Assembly: GCA_020541285.1 (NCBI GenBank)
Contig: CP047043.1
Span: 248,001-312,000 of the forward strand
Direction: 5' to 3'
Length of the DNA stretch: 64,000 nucleotides
DNA from: Candidatus Gillettellia adelgis
GTDB taxonomy: Bacteria > Pseudomonadota > Gammaproteobacteria > Enterobacterales > Enterobacteriaceae
Below, piece after piece: positions 47,996-60,506 of the stretch. The notes under the pieces were generated by a model. That model searched no databases and had not been told where the DNA came from. It saw only the letters and a list, made by a program, of their open reading frames with translations. The first letter of the stretch is position 1. The number at the start of each line of letters is the position of its first letter. Made by a program: the position numbers and the translations under genes.

Positions 47996-50825
47996 AGTTT
48001 ATATTTAATGATTCTTAATAGAACAGCATTACTTTATTAGACTGTCGATGATCTTCACTAATCTTTTTTTATGAGGAGTGATTACCTTAGAATAAGCTAA
48101 TTATATCATTTGTAATAAGCGGACCATAATGATAGTCCTGATAGTCCTAGCGCATGACACAGAATATATCATCTGCATTACATTGTAGAACATATGTATT
48201 CTTTATGAATAAATACGTACAGTTTATAACTATAAAGTTAGGCCTAGCATTAGGTAGCAGAAAGGATAAAAACTTTTCCATCATAGGTTATAATAGAGAA
48301 AGAATATGATTATATCAAATTGTTACTAACTGATTAGAGCGGCGGGAATATACTACGCTTGTCTTTATAAGATTGTTTCGTATATTAGGGATATCTAAAT
48401 TATAAAAACTAAACGCTAAAGATAGTGGGTTTAAACGTCATATAAGTAAAACAAACATATCGCACTAATACATTATCTCAGGGTGATTTACTATTAACTA
48501 CGTCGGCTATCATAGAGCTAGTTAAAAAACTAATAATTTACTATACTACTCTAAGTGCGGTAATACAAATACGTTGCAATGCTTGAATGAACAATCTAGT
48601 ATGCTGTATATGTAAATGAAGCAGTATAGCAGACGTTTATAAAAGTCTATGAAAAACTAAAATAAATTGTTAGATACATTAACGTTGTTCTTTTATTTAT
48701 GGTATGCACTTGAACGTTTTAACCATTATAACGTTTCTGCAATATCATCATGTAATAAATAGTATAATTCGCGAATATAACGTATGTAAGAGTGAATATG
48801 TTGTATATTGTGATTAACGTATGCAAAATTTATTTGATAAGGTAGAAAAGTATTTATCGTTAATAAAACATTTTTAACTATTCAGTGTTTATATAAAAAT
48901 CTATAATAATAAATATTAAATTTTGTGATGTATTGTTGTATAGATCAGGTTCGCATATGACATAAAAACTATGACACGATTGATTTCAAAGATCAGACAA
49001 TATTGCTTTTATAAATATGTTATAATATATTACACACTAGTTCTCTGGTAATGCTGTGCTAAAAGTTAGTAATGAACTAGCATATCAGAGAAATAATAAC
49101 TTTTATATTCTAAAAAATATCACTTAACTTAAGTGAGTGTAAATTATACACTGATTATATAGTATTATAGAAAATTCATGATTATCACATGATTTATAAT
49201 CACGTAAATTATTTTACGTGATTTGCATCAACATTAACAATGAATATATATATTTACTAGATTACGCTAGTAATTATCTAATATTAAAAGTCAAGAAAAG
49301 ATTTTTAGTCGCATTATCTTGTTATGTTTTCTTGTGTGCTGTAAATATTCTGTTGGTTATATGATATTAATTCGCGCTAAAATAGGCGTCATAGGTAAGG
49401 ACGCTGATTCTAAATAGCACATTGTTAATATCAGGGTGTAGTGAATGCGATCGTGCGATAGATCTTTTATTTTTTGTAATTTTTAATATTAAATAACCTG
49501 AGTCCTGTAATAGTCTACATGCTAGCTGTACTTATGCTATTCGTAGTACTGTAGCCTAGCAAGTAGAACGCTATTTTACGTTTTATTAAAAAAATCATTT
49601 TAGCATTCTTAACCTTAACGATTTTGGCTATAAGATTATATATAGTGATCATTTTAATATTATCACAGACTATAAATGAGATTAGAGTATATGAATGATC
49701 CATGCTCACTCGTTAATGTGGTAATTAAATGGATTAGTGTATGGCATACATGAATACAGCAAGTATACTTTCAGTCTTGATTAATTAGTCAAACATACTA
49801 TTCTGGCTTTAGTAAGATGTATTCATATATTTGTAATGTTATTATGCATTCATACATTATGAGTACATTAATTTGTCGTAACCTGAGGAATATAATATAG
49901 AAGATTAAAGATGTAATACTAATGTTGAAGAGTTTTGCGTCATATAAAAATCTGCATGTTTTATATAGAAAATTATAGTATTAGTTACAGTATCAAAATA
50001 CTGATCGACTATCTGTATTACCAAATGCTTGTTTGTGCTTGTTAAAACCGTCTTAAAAGTTATTTTCTGCATAATAACTGTTCTATGCAATACTTTATAT
50101 TATGTAAAGTACTATAGAGTTTCCTATATTTAATATAGGACTGATTTCGTGGCTGCTAATTGATTTCTTCGAAGTTGCTTATAAATTTTTTAGACTATGT
50201 AAAAACATTAACAGTAGGATCAAGTGTTAGGAAGTTTAGTAACTCTTGGATCATTAATTTATTAGTAAAAAACAAATCGATATTCATTTATATACAACTA
50301 GCATTAATGTTTTGGTATTACTAATATTTAGATTATATTAAAAACTATTAAATAATACGCTGAAAATTTTGTCTATCAGTCTAACTATGTTATTTAAGAA
50401 GCTGTGATAATACATACAAAAGTCTGATATAGCAGAATAACTCGAGATCATACTTTTTGCCTATCATAATTAATTGTTAAGTGAGTGCAACATCAAAATA
50501 TAATTGCCGGTTTAGGTTTTTATTTTGCATGGTTAAATATTTCTCTGTTTTTTATAGGTGTTGCACTACTTGATAATTTATATTTATAACTATTACAGAT
50601 AAGACTGGATACACTGGTTCATGCTAAGAACATTTGTAGAGAAGCAATTTTCTTATATCAGCATGGTGTAAATTTGTTATTTCTGAGGATTTTTGCTTCT
50701 TCTGGCTATATAAAATTCAGTAATAACTCTTAAAATCATAAAGTGCGTCAAGGAGTGTATAGTACTTATTATAAAAGTGTTGCCCAAGAAGAAATAAAGT
50801 TTAGTTAGAGAATGCTCCGATGGTA
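47996..50825. other. 2.8 kb non-coding stretch between clsA and trxB
   Basis: No gene is recognisable. Two minus-strand frames (49515-49709, 49905-50090) are rich in Ile, Lys, Thr and Asn without any motif and are treated as chance. A 9-base perfect tandem repeat (GATAGTCCT, 48131-48148) and a strong hairpin (49198-49223) are present. clsA and trxB converge on this region, so terminators for both are expected, but none with a T-run was found. Confidence 0.6.
49198..49223. repeat. Perfect 11-base hairpin in the clsA-trxB gap
   Basis: Arms AATCACGTAAA (49198-49208) and 49213-49223 pair perfectly around loop TTAT. It is about 1.2 kb from clsA and 1.6 kb from trxB, so it ends neither transcript directly. 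It may be the surviving terminator of a lost gene. Confidence 0.5.
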
Positions 50826-51815
<990 letters not shown>

Positions 51816-52240
51816 TTAAAATAGTTTTGGTGCTATTTTGGTGTTTGTGGTTTGTGTTTTTTTAATTTTAACATGTTTCTCTGAATTATATCCTATTTTT
51901 TAAAGCGACATTTAAGCGTAGTTAATAATCTAGATGTAGCAAATCATAGTATTGTCTGTGATTATTATCACGACAACTTGTTTTGCTAACCTTCTTGTAC
52001 CCACTCTGATTATATGTACACTGATCTCAATTGGTAAAATTATCAAAAAGTTTGATATTGATGTATTTTGTGAGCCTAGAGTTTGATTCGTGCAAAGAAT
52101 ATACGCGCATGCTTACACTATTGGTATATAGGCGGCTTATTATAAAATTAATAGTCTATTTCTTAGTTTTTTAATTTAAAAATAATGCTTTTTTTTGCGA
52201 GTAAAGTCTGCTCTGCTGATTCTAGCATTATATATATAAT

Positions 52241-52306
52241 GTGAATAAAAAAACATTAGTGAGCTTATTAATGTTCAGTTTATTAAGTTGCTCTAATATC
52301 GTCTGA
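52241..52306 (+). other. Mini-frame resembling a lipoprotein signal peptide
   Basis: Starting at GTG, the 21 residues read MNKKTLVSLLMFSLLSCSNI plus V, then a stop. Two Lys, a hydrophobic stretch and L-L-S-C (Cys17) mimic a lipoprotein signal with a lipobox. A TATAAT lies directly upstream, but there is no ribosome binding site. It may be the 5' relic of a lipoprotein gene truncated just after the lipobox. A+T-rich DNA favours Lys, Leu, Phe and Ser codons, so chance is a serious alternative. Confidence 0.2.
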
Positions 52307-53337
52307 TTTGTTGTAGCAGTTAAGTTATATAGTTTTGTGATTCTTACGCCCATCAGAAGATATTAAGATTTTTATAATGACTGACGCTGAGAAAATTCAC
52401 AATTTGTTGATACACTTTATATTATTTTGAGTGGAAAACTACGTTCCGTTTAAGTTGCCTATATAGTAAGGTTGCTAAGTTTTTGATACTTATCTTTTAT
52501 ATTGTTATAGCAATAGCATTATTATCTTAATGTTCTTAACGTATATGTATTATGCAAAATAACACTTGTTATTGATTAATGATTTAGTTAAATCTCAGTA
52601 GTTATGCATTGATATTAATCATATCATATAACAACAGTGCATGCACGACTAGTTTGCTTGCGGCATTGTTCTGATAGATATCTCACTGTATCTTGATCCC
52701 TTTCAGTGTGCACTGCAAGGGATTATATTTTCATGCTTCGATGCCTAATATTGAATGTTTTTCCTATGTAATATTTGACAAAGTTTTTACTTTTGTCGGA
52801 CGGTGATCTCTGTTTTATTCAAGAACCATATGGATTATCTATATGATTAGGTAAGTTGTTTAAGTATAATAAAGTGGATAATCTTATTATTAACCATAGT
52901 ATAACAATCGATTATGTAGCTTAAGTGCAGCACGCGCATGCTATTTAGAAAATAGCACTGATTTTGATTGTTATTATACTAATGTGTTTTATGGATCATT
53001 TAAAGATATATTGGTTTATTTTCTATATTAGATTAGCAGTCTTAATAATAAAAGCATAGCAGTGTTCCAAGGAATTTTTGAGTGTTGTAAGCATTTTATA
53101 AACTTTTGTTGCATCACGGTATTTGATTTTATGCATTTGTACTATATAAGTTCTATGGTTATACTGTTTTTATGGTCTTTGAATTATATGAAGAATAGTA
53201 GAGCGAATAATCTGACGATTTATTAATGAACGTGCTGTTCATTTTCTTAATTTGTAAATGATGATTTGTCGGCTATCTTATAGCTTTTAAAGGCTCTACT
53301 ACACTTAGATAACTTGGAAGTTTCTGTTGCTAGTTTT

Positions 53338-53571
53338 TTACATAAAATTATTAGGTATCTTTTTTGTATTAATGCAAAGCGATTTTAAAGATTGAATAGC
53401 TTGATTGATTTTGCTATCATGTAAAATATTCTCAGTTGTTAAAATAAATGTTACTTGATTACATATGTTTCTTATTAGCGACTGTAATGAAGGAGCTAGA
53501 GTGTTATCTTCTAGCTCAATAATAAATATAACTCTTGTTGTTATGAAAAATTGTTTATAAAAATTAAGCAT
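53338..53571 (-). pseudogene. Possible nlpI remnant downstream of pnp
   Basis: A 77-codon frame begins 32 bases after the pnp stop, on the same strand. E. coli has nlpI, an outer-membrane TPR lipoprotein, in this position. The N-terminus MLNFYKQFFITTRVI loosely tracks NlpI MKPFLRWCFVATALT. LAPSLQ corresponds to LAVPLQ at a similar distance from the start, and a later Q-V...I-L loosely matches QEVILARMEQIL. The lipobox Cys and all TPR repeats are missing, and the frame stops far short of the 294 residues of NlpI. No ribosome binding site is visible. Synteny gives most of the support; the frame might also be chance. Confidence 0.3.
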
Positions 53572-53603
53572 TTCAATCTATATCAGTATATATCATTATA
53601 CTC

Positions 53604-55715
53604 CTATATTGCAGGAGAAGACTTGATGTCTAATGTAGTGATATCTTTGATACTGAAGCGTGCACGACCCTGCCGGTCAACCTCTAAGACTTTAACGAGA
53701 AGCTCTTGATCTACTTGTAGGTAATCAGTAACTTTATCAACGTGTTTATTAGAAATTTGAGAAATATGTACTAACCCTTCTTTTCCTCTGCCTATAGCGA
53801 CAAACGCACCAAAATCAACAATACGAGTAACTTTACCTTGGTAAATACAGCCAACTTTAATAGCTACCGTAATTTCTTGAATACGACGAATAGCAAATTT
53901 TGCTCTTTCACTATCGATTGCAGCGACTGTTACAGTACCATCATCACTAATTTCAATAGTCGTATTAGTTTCTTCGGTTATCGCACGAATTACTGAGCCG
54001 CCTTTACCGATCACATCTTTAATTTTATCAGGACTAATACAAATAATATGAATGCGTGGTGCAAATTGGGAGATATCGTCACGCGGCTTGCTAATTGCCT
54101 GTTCCATGGCACTTAGGATATGAAGTCGAGCCTCCTTAGCCTGGTTAAGTGCTACCTGCATGATATCATGTGTAATACCTTCAATTTTAATATCCATTTG
54201 AAGCGCGGTAATACCGGATCGGTTACCAGCTACTTTAAAATCCATGTCACCGAGATAATCTTCGTCACCAAGAATATCGGACAGCACTACAAAGTGATTG
54301 TTTTCTTTTACTAAACCCATTGCGATACCTGCAACGGCAGCCTTTATTGGTACGCCAGCATCCATTAGTGCTAGAGAGGCACCACAAATCGAAGCCATAG
54401 AAGAAGAACCATTAGATTCAGTAATTTCAGAAACGACACGCACTGTATATGGAAACTCTTTTAATGTAGGCATGATCGCCATCATACCACGTTTTGCTAG
54501 ACGACCATGACCGACTTCACGGCGCTTAGGTGACCCGATCATACCAGTTTCACCAACGGCATATGGCGGAAAGTTGTAATGAAAAAGAAAGCTGTCAGTT
54601 TTGTCGCCTATTAATTCATCTAGGTTTTGTGCGTCACGCGAAATTCCTAGTGTTACGGTGACCAACGCTTGAGTCTCACCACGAGTGAAAAGTGCTGAGC
54701 CATGAGTGCGAGGTAGTATGCCGACACGAATATCTAAACTGCGGATCATACTTTTCTCACGGCCGTCAATGCGCGATTGTCCACGTAAAACACGATTACG
54801 TACTATATGTTTTTCAATGCTGATAAGAATCGTGTGGATTTCTTCAGATTTTAGTTTTTCATCTTGTGCTATAAGCGTTTCAACGACGCGATCTTTAATT
54901 GCATTGATTTGCGCGTAACGCTCTTGTTTTTTAGTAATGTAATAAGCATCACTCAACTGGGATTCAGCTAGTTCAGTTATACGCGCATGCAGCGCGGTGT
55001 TGATCATAGGTGCCTGCCAGACCCACTTAGATTTTCCAGCTTCAGCAACTAGAGCATTGATGTTTTTTACTACCACTTGCTGTTGCTGGTGACCAAATTC
55101 TACAGCGCCCAGCATTTTCTCTTCATTTAACACATCGGCTTCTGCTTCAACCATCAGAACTGCGGTAGCAGTGCCAGCAACTACTAAGTCCAGACTACTA
55201 GTTTTCAATTCATCAATGGTCGGGTTTAATACATATTGATTATTTATGTAACCTACTCGTGCTGCACCAATCGGTCCATTAAATGGGATATCAGATAGAC
55301 TCAGGGCAGCAGAGGAGCCAATAATTGCAACGATATCTGGATTAATTTGTGGATTCAGAGAGACTACAGTAGCAATCACTTGTACTTCATTAAGAAAGTA
55401 CTTTGGGAATAAAGGACGAATTGGACGGTCAATGAGACGCGATGTGAGGGTTTCACCCTCACTTGGACGGCCTTCACGACGAAAAAAACTCCCAGGTATA
55501 CGGCCAGCGGCATACGTACGCTCTTGATAATGTACCGTTAACGGAAAGAAACTACGACCTATCTGAGCGTTTTTCTGACCTACCACAGTAACTAAAACAG
55601 CAGTATCATCCATGTTCACCATAACTGCTGCGCTAGCTTGGCGTGCTATTATACCGGTTTCTATAGTAATTGTGTGCTGGCCATATTGGAATGTGCGAAT
55701 GATCGGTATCAGCAA
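53604..55715 (-). CDS. pnp: Polynucleotide phosphorylase, UUG start
   Basis: PNPase degrades RNA 3' to 5' by phosphorolysis and is part of the degradosome. The 703-residue product has two RNase PH domains ([18 protein letters not shown] in the first; [20 protein letters not shown] and [14 protein letters not shown] in the second). A KH domain with [14 protein letters not shown] and a C-terminal S1 domain ([26 protein letters not shown]) follow. The start is TTG at 55715-55713, preceded by AAGGA; the residues after it ([14 protein letters not shown]) match E. coli pnp, which also uses UUG. The acidic C-terminal tail of the 711-residue E. coli protein is shortened. rpsO lies 251 bases upstream, as in the E. 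coli rpsO-pnp operon. The RNase III leader hairpin of E. coli could not be confirmed. Confidence 0.97.
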   Translation of the reverse strand: MLIPIIRTFQYGQHTITIETGIIARQASAAVMVNMDDTAVLVTVVGQKNAQIGRSFFPLTVHYQERTYAAGRIPGSFFRREGRPSEGETLTSRLIDRPIRPLFPKYFLNEVQVIATVVSLNPQINPDIVAIIGSSAALSLSDIPFNGPIGAARVGYINNQYVLNPTIDELKTSSLDLVVAGTATAVLMVEAEADVLNEEKMLGAVEFGHQQQQVVVKNINALVAEAGKSKWVWQAPMINTALHARITELAESQLSDAYYITKKQERYAQINAIKDRVVETLIAQDEKLKSEEIHTILISIEKHIVRNRVLRGQSRIDGREKSMIRSLDIRVGILPRTHGSALFTRGETQALVTVTLGISRDAQNLDELIGDKTDSFLFHYNFPPYAVGETGMIGSPKRREVGHGRLAKRGMMAIMPTLKEFPYTVRVVSEITESNGSSSMASICGASLALMDAGVPIKAAVAGIAMGLVKENNHFVVLSDILGDEDYLGDMDFKVAGNRSGITALQMDIKIEGITHDIMQVALNQAKEARLHILSAMEQAISKPRDDISQFAPRIHIICISPDKIKDVIGKGGSVIRAITEETNTTIEISDDGTVTVAAIDSERAKFAIRRIQEITVAIKVGCIYQGKVTRIVDFGAFVAIGRGKEGLVHISQISNKHVDKVTDYLQVDQELLVKVLEVDRQGRARFSIKDITTLDIKSSPAI

Positions 55716-55966
55716 AATTATGTCCTTGATTAATGGTGCATCTTCATAGTAACGAATTGATACACCTATGACTCGATTGATCTTTTATTATAACTTTACG
55801 ATTAAGAATAATATTTATTTAAAATTTCGGTAAAAAGTCTTCCATTAGTCGCGAGAACTGCTATAACGAAAAATCTGTTTTAAAATATTAAGCAATAGAT
55901 TAGTTTGATCTGCTTGTTCTTTATAATCTAAGCATGTGCGGTCCTAATGGCATTGAAATTGGAGAA

Positions 55967-56236
55967 CTAGCGACGCAAACCCAAACGCTCAATTAGGATG
56001 GTGTAACATGCTACATCTTTACGCTTTAAGTAATCTAATAGCTTACGACGTTGAGAAACCATACGCAATAGACCACGGCGACTATGGTGATCTTTTTTAT
56101 GCTCAGAAAAGTGATTTTGTAGATGGTTAATTTGCGAGGTTAGCAAAGCAACCTGAACTTCAGTGGATCCGCTATCATTAGCACAACGACTAAAATCAGC
56201 TGTAATGCGCGCTTTAGTTTTAACACTTAGAGACAT
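55967..56236 (-). CDS. rpsO: 30S ribosomal protein S15
   Basis: S15 binds the central domain of 16S rRNA and helps form an intersubunit bridge. The 89-residue product has the E. coli length and keeps [18 protein letters not shown] and the highly conserved [19 protein letters not shown]. One striking change is Cys ([15 protein letters not shown]) for the usual Arg near the C-terminus. A GGAG ribosome binding site precedes the ATG. truB, rbfA, infB and nusA, which lie upstream in E. coli, are not in this window. Confidence 0.96.
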   Translation of the reverse strand: MSLSVKTKARITADFSRCANDSGSTEVQVALLTSQINHLQNHFSEHKKDHHSRRGLLRMVSQRRKLLDYLKRKDVACYTILIERLGLRR

Positions 56237-57158
56237 AGTAACACTCCAGATTATGATAATAGCTGATAACTACAGATGCCGATCTCTAATTCAACAACTG
56301 AATCCATAAGTTTTACTAGTTTACTCTTATCCTTAATATCCTTCAAGTTTCTTAAGATATATGAGACATTTAATTTTTTGTTAATTAACATATTTGTAGT
56401 GTTCAATACATACAGACAACCTTACTTGATCGCTTATAGATTGTTTACTTTTAGACATTAAATACGAAGTCTTTCATATACTTATTATACATGTGATGAG
56501 TATTTAGTGATATTGCATTACTAAAAAAGTTATTTTAAATTTCCTCGGCTATCTCCTGTTAATTCCTAGTATAATTTTGTGAAAAATATTGTATTTCTTA
56601 TAAGTGTACTTTTAGTGTAGTGGTAGTTTTAGCTTCTTACTTATTATATTCTACAGTCTTTCCATTAAATGTTGAGAGAGGCATAGGATAGAGGTATCAC
56701 ATAAGACTTAATATGTATTATTATTTTTTATCTTTAAAGGGCGTTTGTCACAATGATAACCCGTTTTAAAATTTTATGAACTTTCTAGTTATCCGGTAAT
56801 TTATGTGATGTGATGATGACATGGATGATATTTGTTTTTTGAATTTTATGCGCTGTGCAACTTACTATGTTAGAATTATATCATTTTAATTTAGTACATC
56901 TATGATGTTCAGAACAATGCGATTCTGAGTGAGCTTAACATATACAAATTTATTTAATAAATATGTTGTTATATTCTATTTATAGTCTCGTTATTGAATG
57001 ATAACAGTAAATGAAAAAACGATCTAATGACATAAAACTACTTCGTCTAATTTTCATAGTTCTTTGGGGATATCTGTGTGCTTTATAGTATTGTATATAG
57101 TATATATAGACAGTCCTATATTTAGGACGGTATCTTGTATAACTGTTTCCTTATATCT

Positions 57159-57181
57159 ACGGGGTGTCATCGACACCCTGT
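57159..57181. repeat. G+C-rich hairpin GGGTGTC/GACACCC
   Basis: Bases 57159-57168 pair with 57172-57181 through ten pairs, one of them G-T, around a 3-base loop ATC. The core GGGTGTC/GACACCC is markedly G+C-rich for this DNA. No T-run follows. It could be a relic terminator stem or an operator. Confidence 0.5.
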
Positions 57182-57361
57182 GTATTACTCACTCATTTAA
57201 TAATAACTAGGATCTTAGGTAAGGACTACCCTTAGGTAATTAACACGTTTTTGCCTGTACTTTTTATTTAGATACACAACTCTCTTCCAGGTTGTATCTT
57301 TCTATTACTCAGATACTTCTTTTAATAGGTCAAGGCCAGCTTCTCTCATGGAAAGATAATA

Positions 57362-57379
57362 AGCCTAAATAATTAGGCT
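57362..57379 (+). terminator. Weak intrinsic-terminator-like hairpin
   Basis: AGCCTAA (57362-57368), loop ATAA and TTAGGCT (57373-57379) form a 7-pair stem, followed by GCAG and a T-rich stretch (TTTATTTTTTAT). The T-run is offset by four bases and no gene on the plus strand leads into it. It may be a relic. Confidence 0.3.
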
Positions 57380-58933
57380 GCAGTTTATTTTTTATCAATT
57401 AGAATCATAGATTTTATAGAATTATATTGCTTTAATGATAGTATTGATTAATAAGTAAACAAGACTTCTTTATTTTTAGGAGCATTGAGCTCAAGAATTA
57501 CAGTTCTGCAATTGGATTTCCTTATAAAGGTTTTAGGATTTTACATAACTGCCGATATAAGTATCGGTATTCTACTTAAGCACGAGGTTATTTTAGAGGA
57601 AATTTATTAAATAGTCTAGAAAGACTGTGGTGTCATAATTAGTTAGACTGAAGTCAATTTTGAGATATTATATTTTATGAGAATATTATGACATATTCAC
57701 TCATATTTATCATGATAAACTTCTTATTCACTAAAGCCGCTGATACCGATTATGCTAAATTTTGATAGAAAAACCTGTTCAGCAGTGTCGTAATGAAGAG
57801 TAGCTAAAAGAAAAAGCACTCTCTTTATACATTAAATACTGGCTATATAAGTTTATACAAGCTATACTTCATGTATATATTACTCTATACAGCATAAAAT
57901 CATAGTAGTTAACGCTATGTTAATGCTGTTTGCTATCTGATAGAATGGCGTCATACAATCATTATTGTAATTTGGTATCTAAATTTGATCAGATAATTCG
58001 GTGGAATGCTAAAAAAGCAAGGATGCTGATTAAATAATGCTATAAATAAGTGCACTGTATCAACTTCTATAGCTATTGCTGATTTATTACGACGTCGTCA
58101 TACGAATAAGTTATACCTGATTTATAGTAATATGTTTAAGGTTAATCGATTAATGTATATAAGCTGCATTAAATATTATTCAGCTATATATGATATTAAT
58201 GTTACAACTGTAGTTGTAATTTCCATGGCATATACTTTTATCGCCAGAAACCATAAGTCTATAATGATTTTAAAAGAATCATTAGTTTTAGCACAGATGG
58301 ACTCAATTATATGACGGTAAACACATTGATAGACATGGCTAATTAGGAAAATAATAAAACGAATAATGAATATCCACATACCTCATTAGATTAGGTTACC
58401 CAACTTCACGGGTAACGTAGAAGTTACATAGCATGATTATAGTCGTTAGTATATTGGTCAATAAATTAGTAACATTAATAACTTGCGTGTATTACTGTCA
58501 AACCTTTTAACTATTGTTAAGTATTACAAATAACAGCAAGACCGTCAGAGTTGAGATTGTTTTAATATAGTTAAAACTTACGCTATAATAGGTGTCGCTA
58601 GTAATGTTGATCTAGAGTGTTGATATATTATAAACATCTATAAATCCTGCATACGCTAATTTAGTGAATAGTTGCAAATTTTATTTTCTTGAATAATACT
58701 GTGTATTAAAATAAGTTTATATAACTATTTGTAATATAGTAATTATGATGATCAGTAATACCAATACAAACAAGTATTATGAAGAATGTCATGAAGAGTT
58801 GATTCCTACAGCTAGATCTGTCGAAGTTTTAATCGAATATCTTTTAAGAGATCAATCTTGCTGCTAGTTTATATAAACGAAATATCTTTTATTGAAATTA
58901 GCGTATAATAACAGGAATAAAAAAAGCGAAACG

Positions 58934-59009
58934 TGGTGCTGATAGGCAGAATCAAACTGCCGACCTCACCCTTACCAAGGGTGTGCTCTATCGACTGAGC
59001 TATATCAGC
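58934..59009 (-). tRNA. thrT: tRNA-Thr (anticodon GGU), A19-U56 elbow pair
   Basis: The 76-base gene includes the encoded CCA and folds as a complete cloverleaf with acceptor GCTGATA/TATCAGC and anticodon GGT. Compared with E. coli thrT, D-loop G19 is A (GTCGATA) and T-loop C56 is T (TTTGATT). These two bases form the tertiary elbow pair, so G-C has become A-U in step. It lies 6 bases from glyT, as in E. coli, and ends the cluster. tufB, which follows in E. coli, is missing. Confidence 0.96.
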
Positions 59010-59015
59010 GCAGGT

Positions 59016-59090
<75 letters not shown>

Positions 59091-59450
59091 ATACTAAAAT
59101 TTAGCTATTCAATGTTTTATGGAGTGTAAAGATAGAGTATAGGTTATGTAGCATTATACTTTATTTTAAGTCAGTTTATTTTATAAAACATGATTTAGAT
59201 CATTCTTAATATTTTGATTTCTCCTTATTTTATTGCACTGATTTTCAGTGCAGTTGAGTAAGTTATACTTAATCAATCAAGGTAAGCGTAAATGATAAAA
59301 GATTATCTGTGACTTTATGTTTATTTTTGTTAATAAGGTTGTTATTTATAGTCTAAGGTAACATCTTACGGAAGATTTTGTGTTTAAAAAAAGAATATGC
59401 TAGAGTTAATTCTAGCAGAATTATTCATTTACTTATTAGAAGCATTTTTT
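59091..59450. other. 360-base spacer between glyT and tyrU
   Basis: No gene is visible. The spacer is about three times longer than its E. coli counterpart, though the tRNAs were presumably cotranscribed. A second promoter for glyT-thrT may lie here, but none could be assigned with confidence. Confidence 0.5.
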
Positions 59451-59532
<82 letters not shown>

Positions 59533-59554
59533 CTTTAAATTATCATACTTTCAA

Positions 59555-59630
<76 letters not shown>

Positions 59631-59644
59631 ATTCAATAGCTCAT

Positions 59645-59673
59645 ATTCTATGGAGAGTTGGCAGTATATGCAA
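59645..59673 (-). promoter_or_regulatory. Sigma-70 promoter of the thrU-tyrU-glyT-thrT tRNA cluster
   Basis: On the minus strand TTGCAT (59673-59668) and TAGAAT (59650-59645) are separated by exactly 17 bases. The -10 ends 14 bases before the first base of thrU, leaving a very short 5' leader. Spacing, match to consensus and position make this the most convincing promoter in the window. Confidence 0.7.
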
Positions 59674-60477
59674 GAGAAAAATTTCATTATGTGTATTTTT
59701 GCTTAAAAAATTATTGTTTTATGCAAATGTTTATACTTTATCAGTATTCTTTTATGTAGGATCCGCATTAATTACCTAAAGAAATTAAAAAATTTTTCTA
59801 AATTATCAGCGAGATTGAGATAAGATGATCAGCAGCATGTTTTATAAAGCAAATATTTAAGAGCAGCTAAATTACACTTCCTGTTCCTATTTTTTGAGAT
59901 TTTACGTTTAGATTAGTGATTATGTGAATGACTTCCTGTAAGCAGGGAAAGTCATTTATGACAAATCTGTGAATAAATGGTTTAACATAGAGAATCTCGA
60001 TGAAAAACGATCCATTTACTCACGAAGCATAACAAATATCGCTTTGATACACCATGACGATGGTGATTCACCAATTTTGATCGATCCACCTAAATATTTA
60101 TGAAACAATCTCTTAATTTTGTTTAATATTAAACTTATATTATACAATAAGGCTTAATTGCGCTATAGTGCTCGTGAGAAGAGTAGGTTGTATGCACTAT
60201 CATATCAGCACAATGTGTATGCTTTTTTTAAAATCTATTGTATCTATAGGCGTCTAAAGTAGAGAGCTAATAGCTTATTAGCTGCTGTGTTGGTTTGTGT
60301 TATATATTATGTGAAGATATCTTAATATTTGAGGATATTCAATTGAAATAGGTTTGCCTAGTTTTTGTGAAAAATATTCCAATTTTTTGATCTAAATATT
60401 TTGGTACTTTACGTTTTCTTGATAGTAATATATGAATTAAGGGAAGTACACTATATTCTAATTCAATAGCATATAGA

Positions 60478-60506
60478 GGGAGCTTTTAGGAATATCAAAA
60501 GCTCCC
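60478..60506. repeat. Perfect 10-base inverted repeat GGGAGCTTTT
   Basis: Arms 60478-60487 and 60497-60506 are exact reverse complements with a 9-base loop (AGGAATATC). The stem is half G+C. No T-run follows on either strand and no gene is within 800 bases, so it is not an obvious terminator. Confidence 0.6.

Larger units (their letters stand above)
56237..58933. other. 2.7 kb non-coding stretch between rpsO and thrT
   Basis: In E. coli tufB follows thrT; here the DNA beyond thrT contains no EF-Tu sequence. Overlapping frames at 58132-58379 on both strands and at 56276-56461 have no family resemblance. Two hairpins (57159-57181 and 57362-57379) are the only structures noted. A run of seven T on the tRNA-sense strand just beyond thrT (58921-58927 region) might help end the tRNA transcript, but no stem precedes it. 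Confidence 0.6.

Noticed and set aside
49515-50090. Two minus-strand frames at 49515-49709 and 49905-50090
   Set aside because: Ile/Lys/Thr/Asn-rich chance composition, no motif or context.
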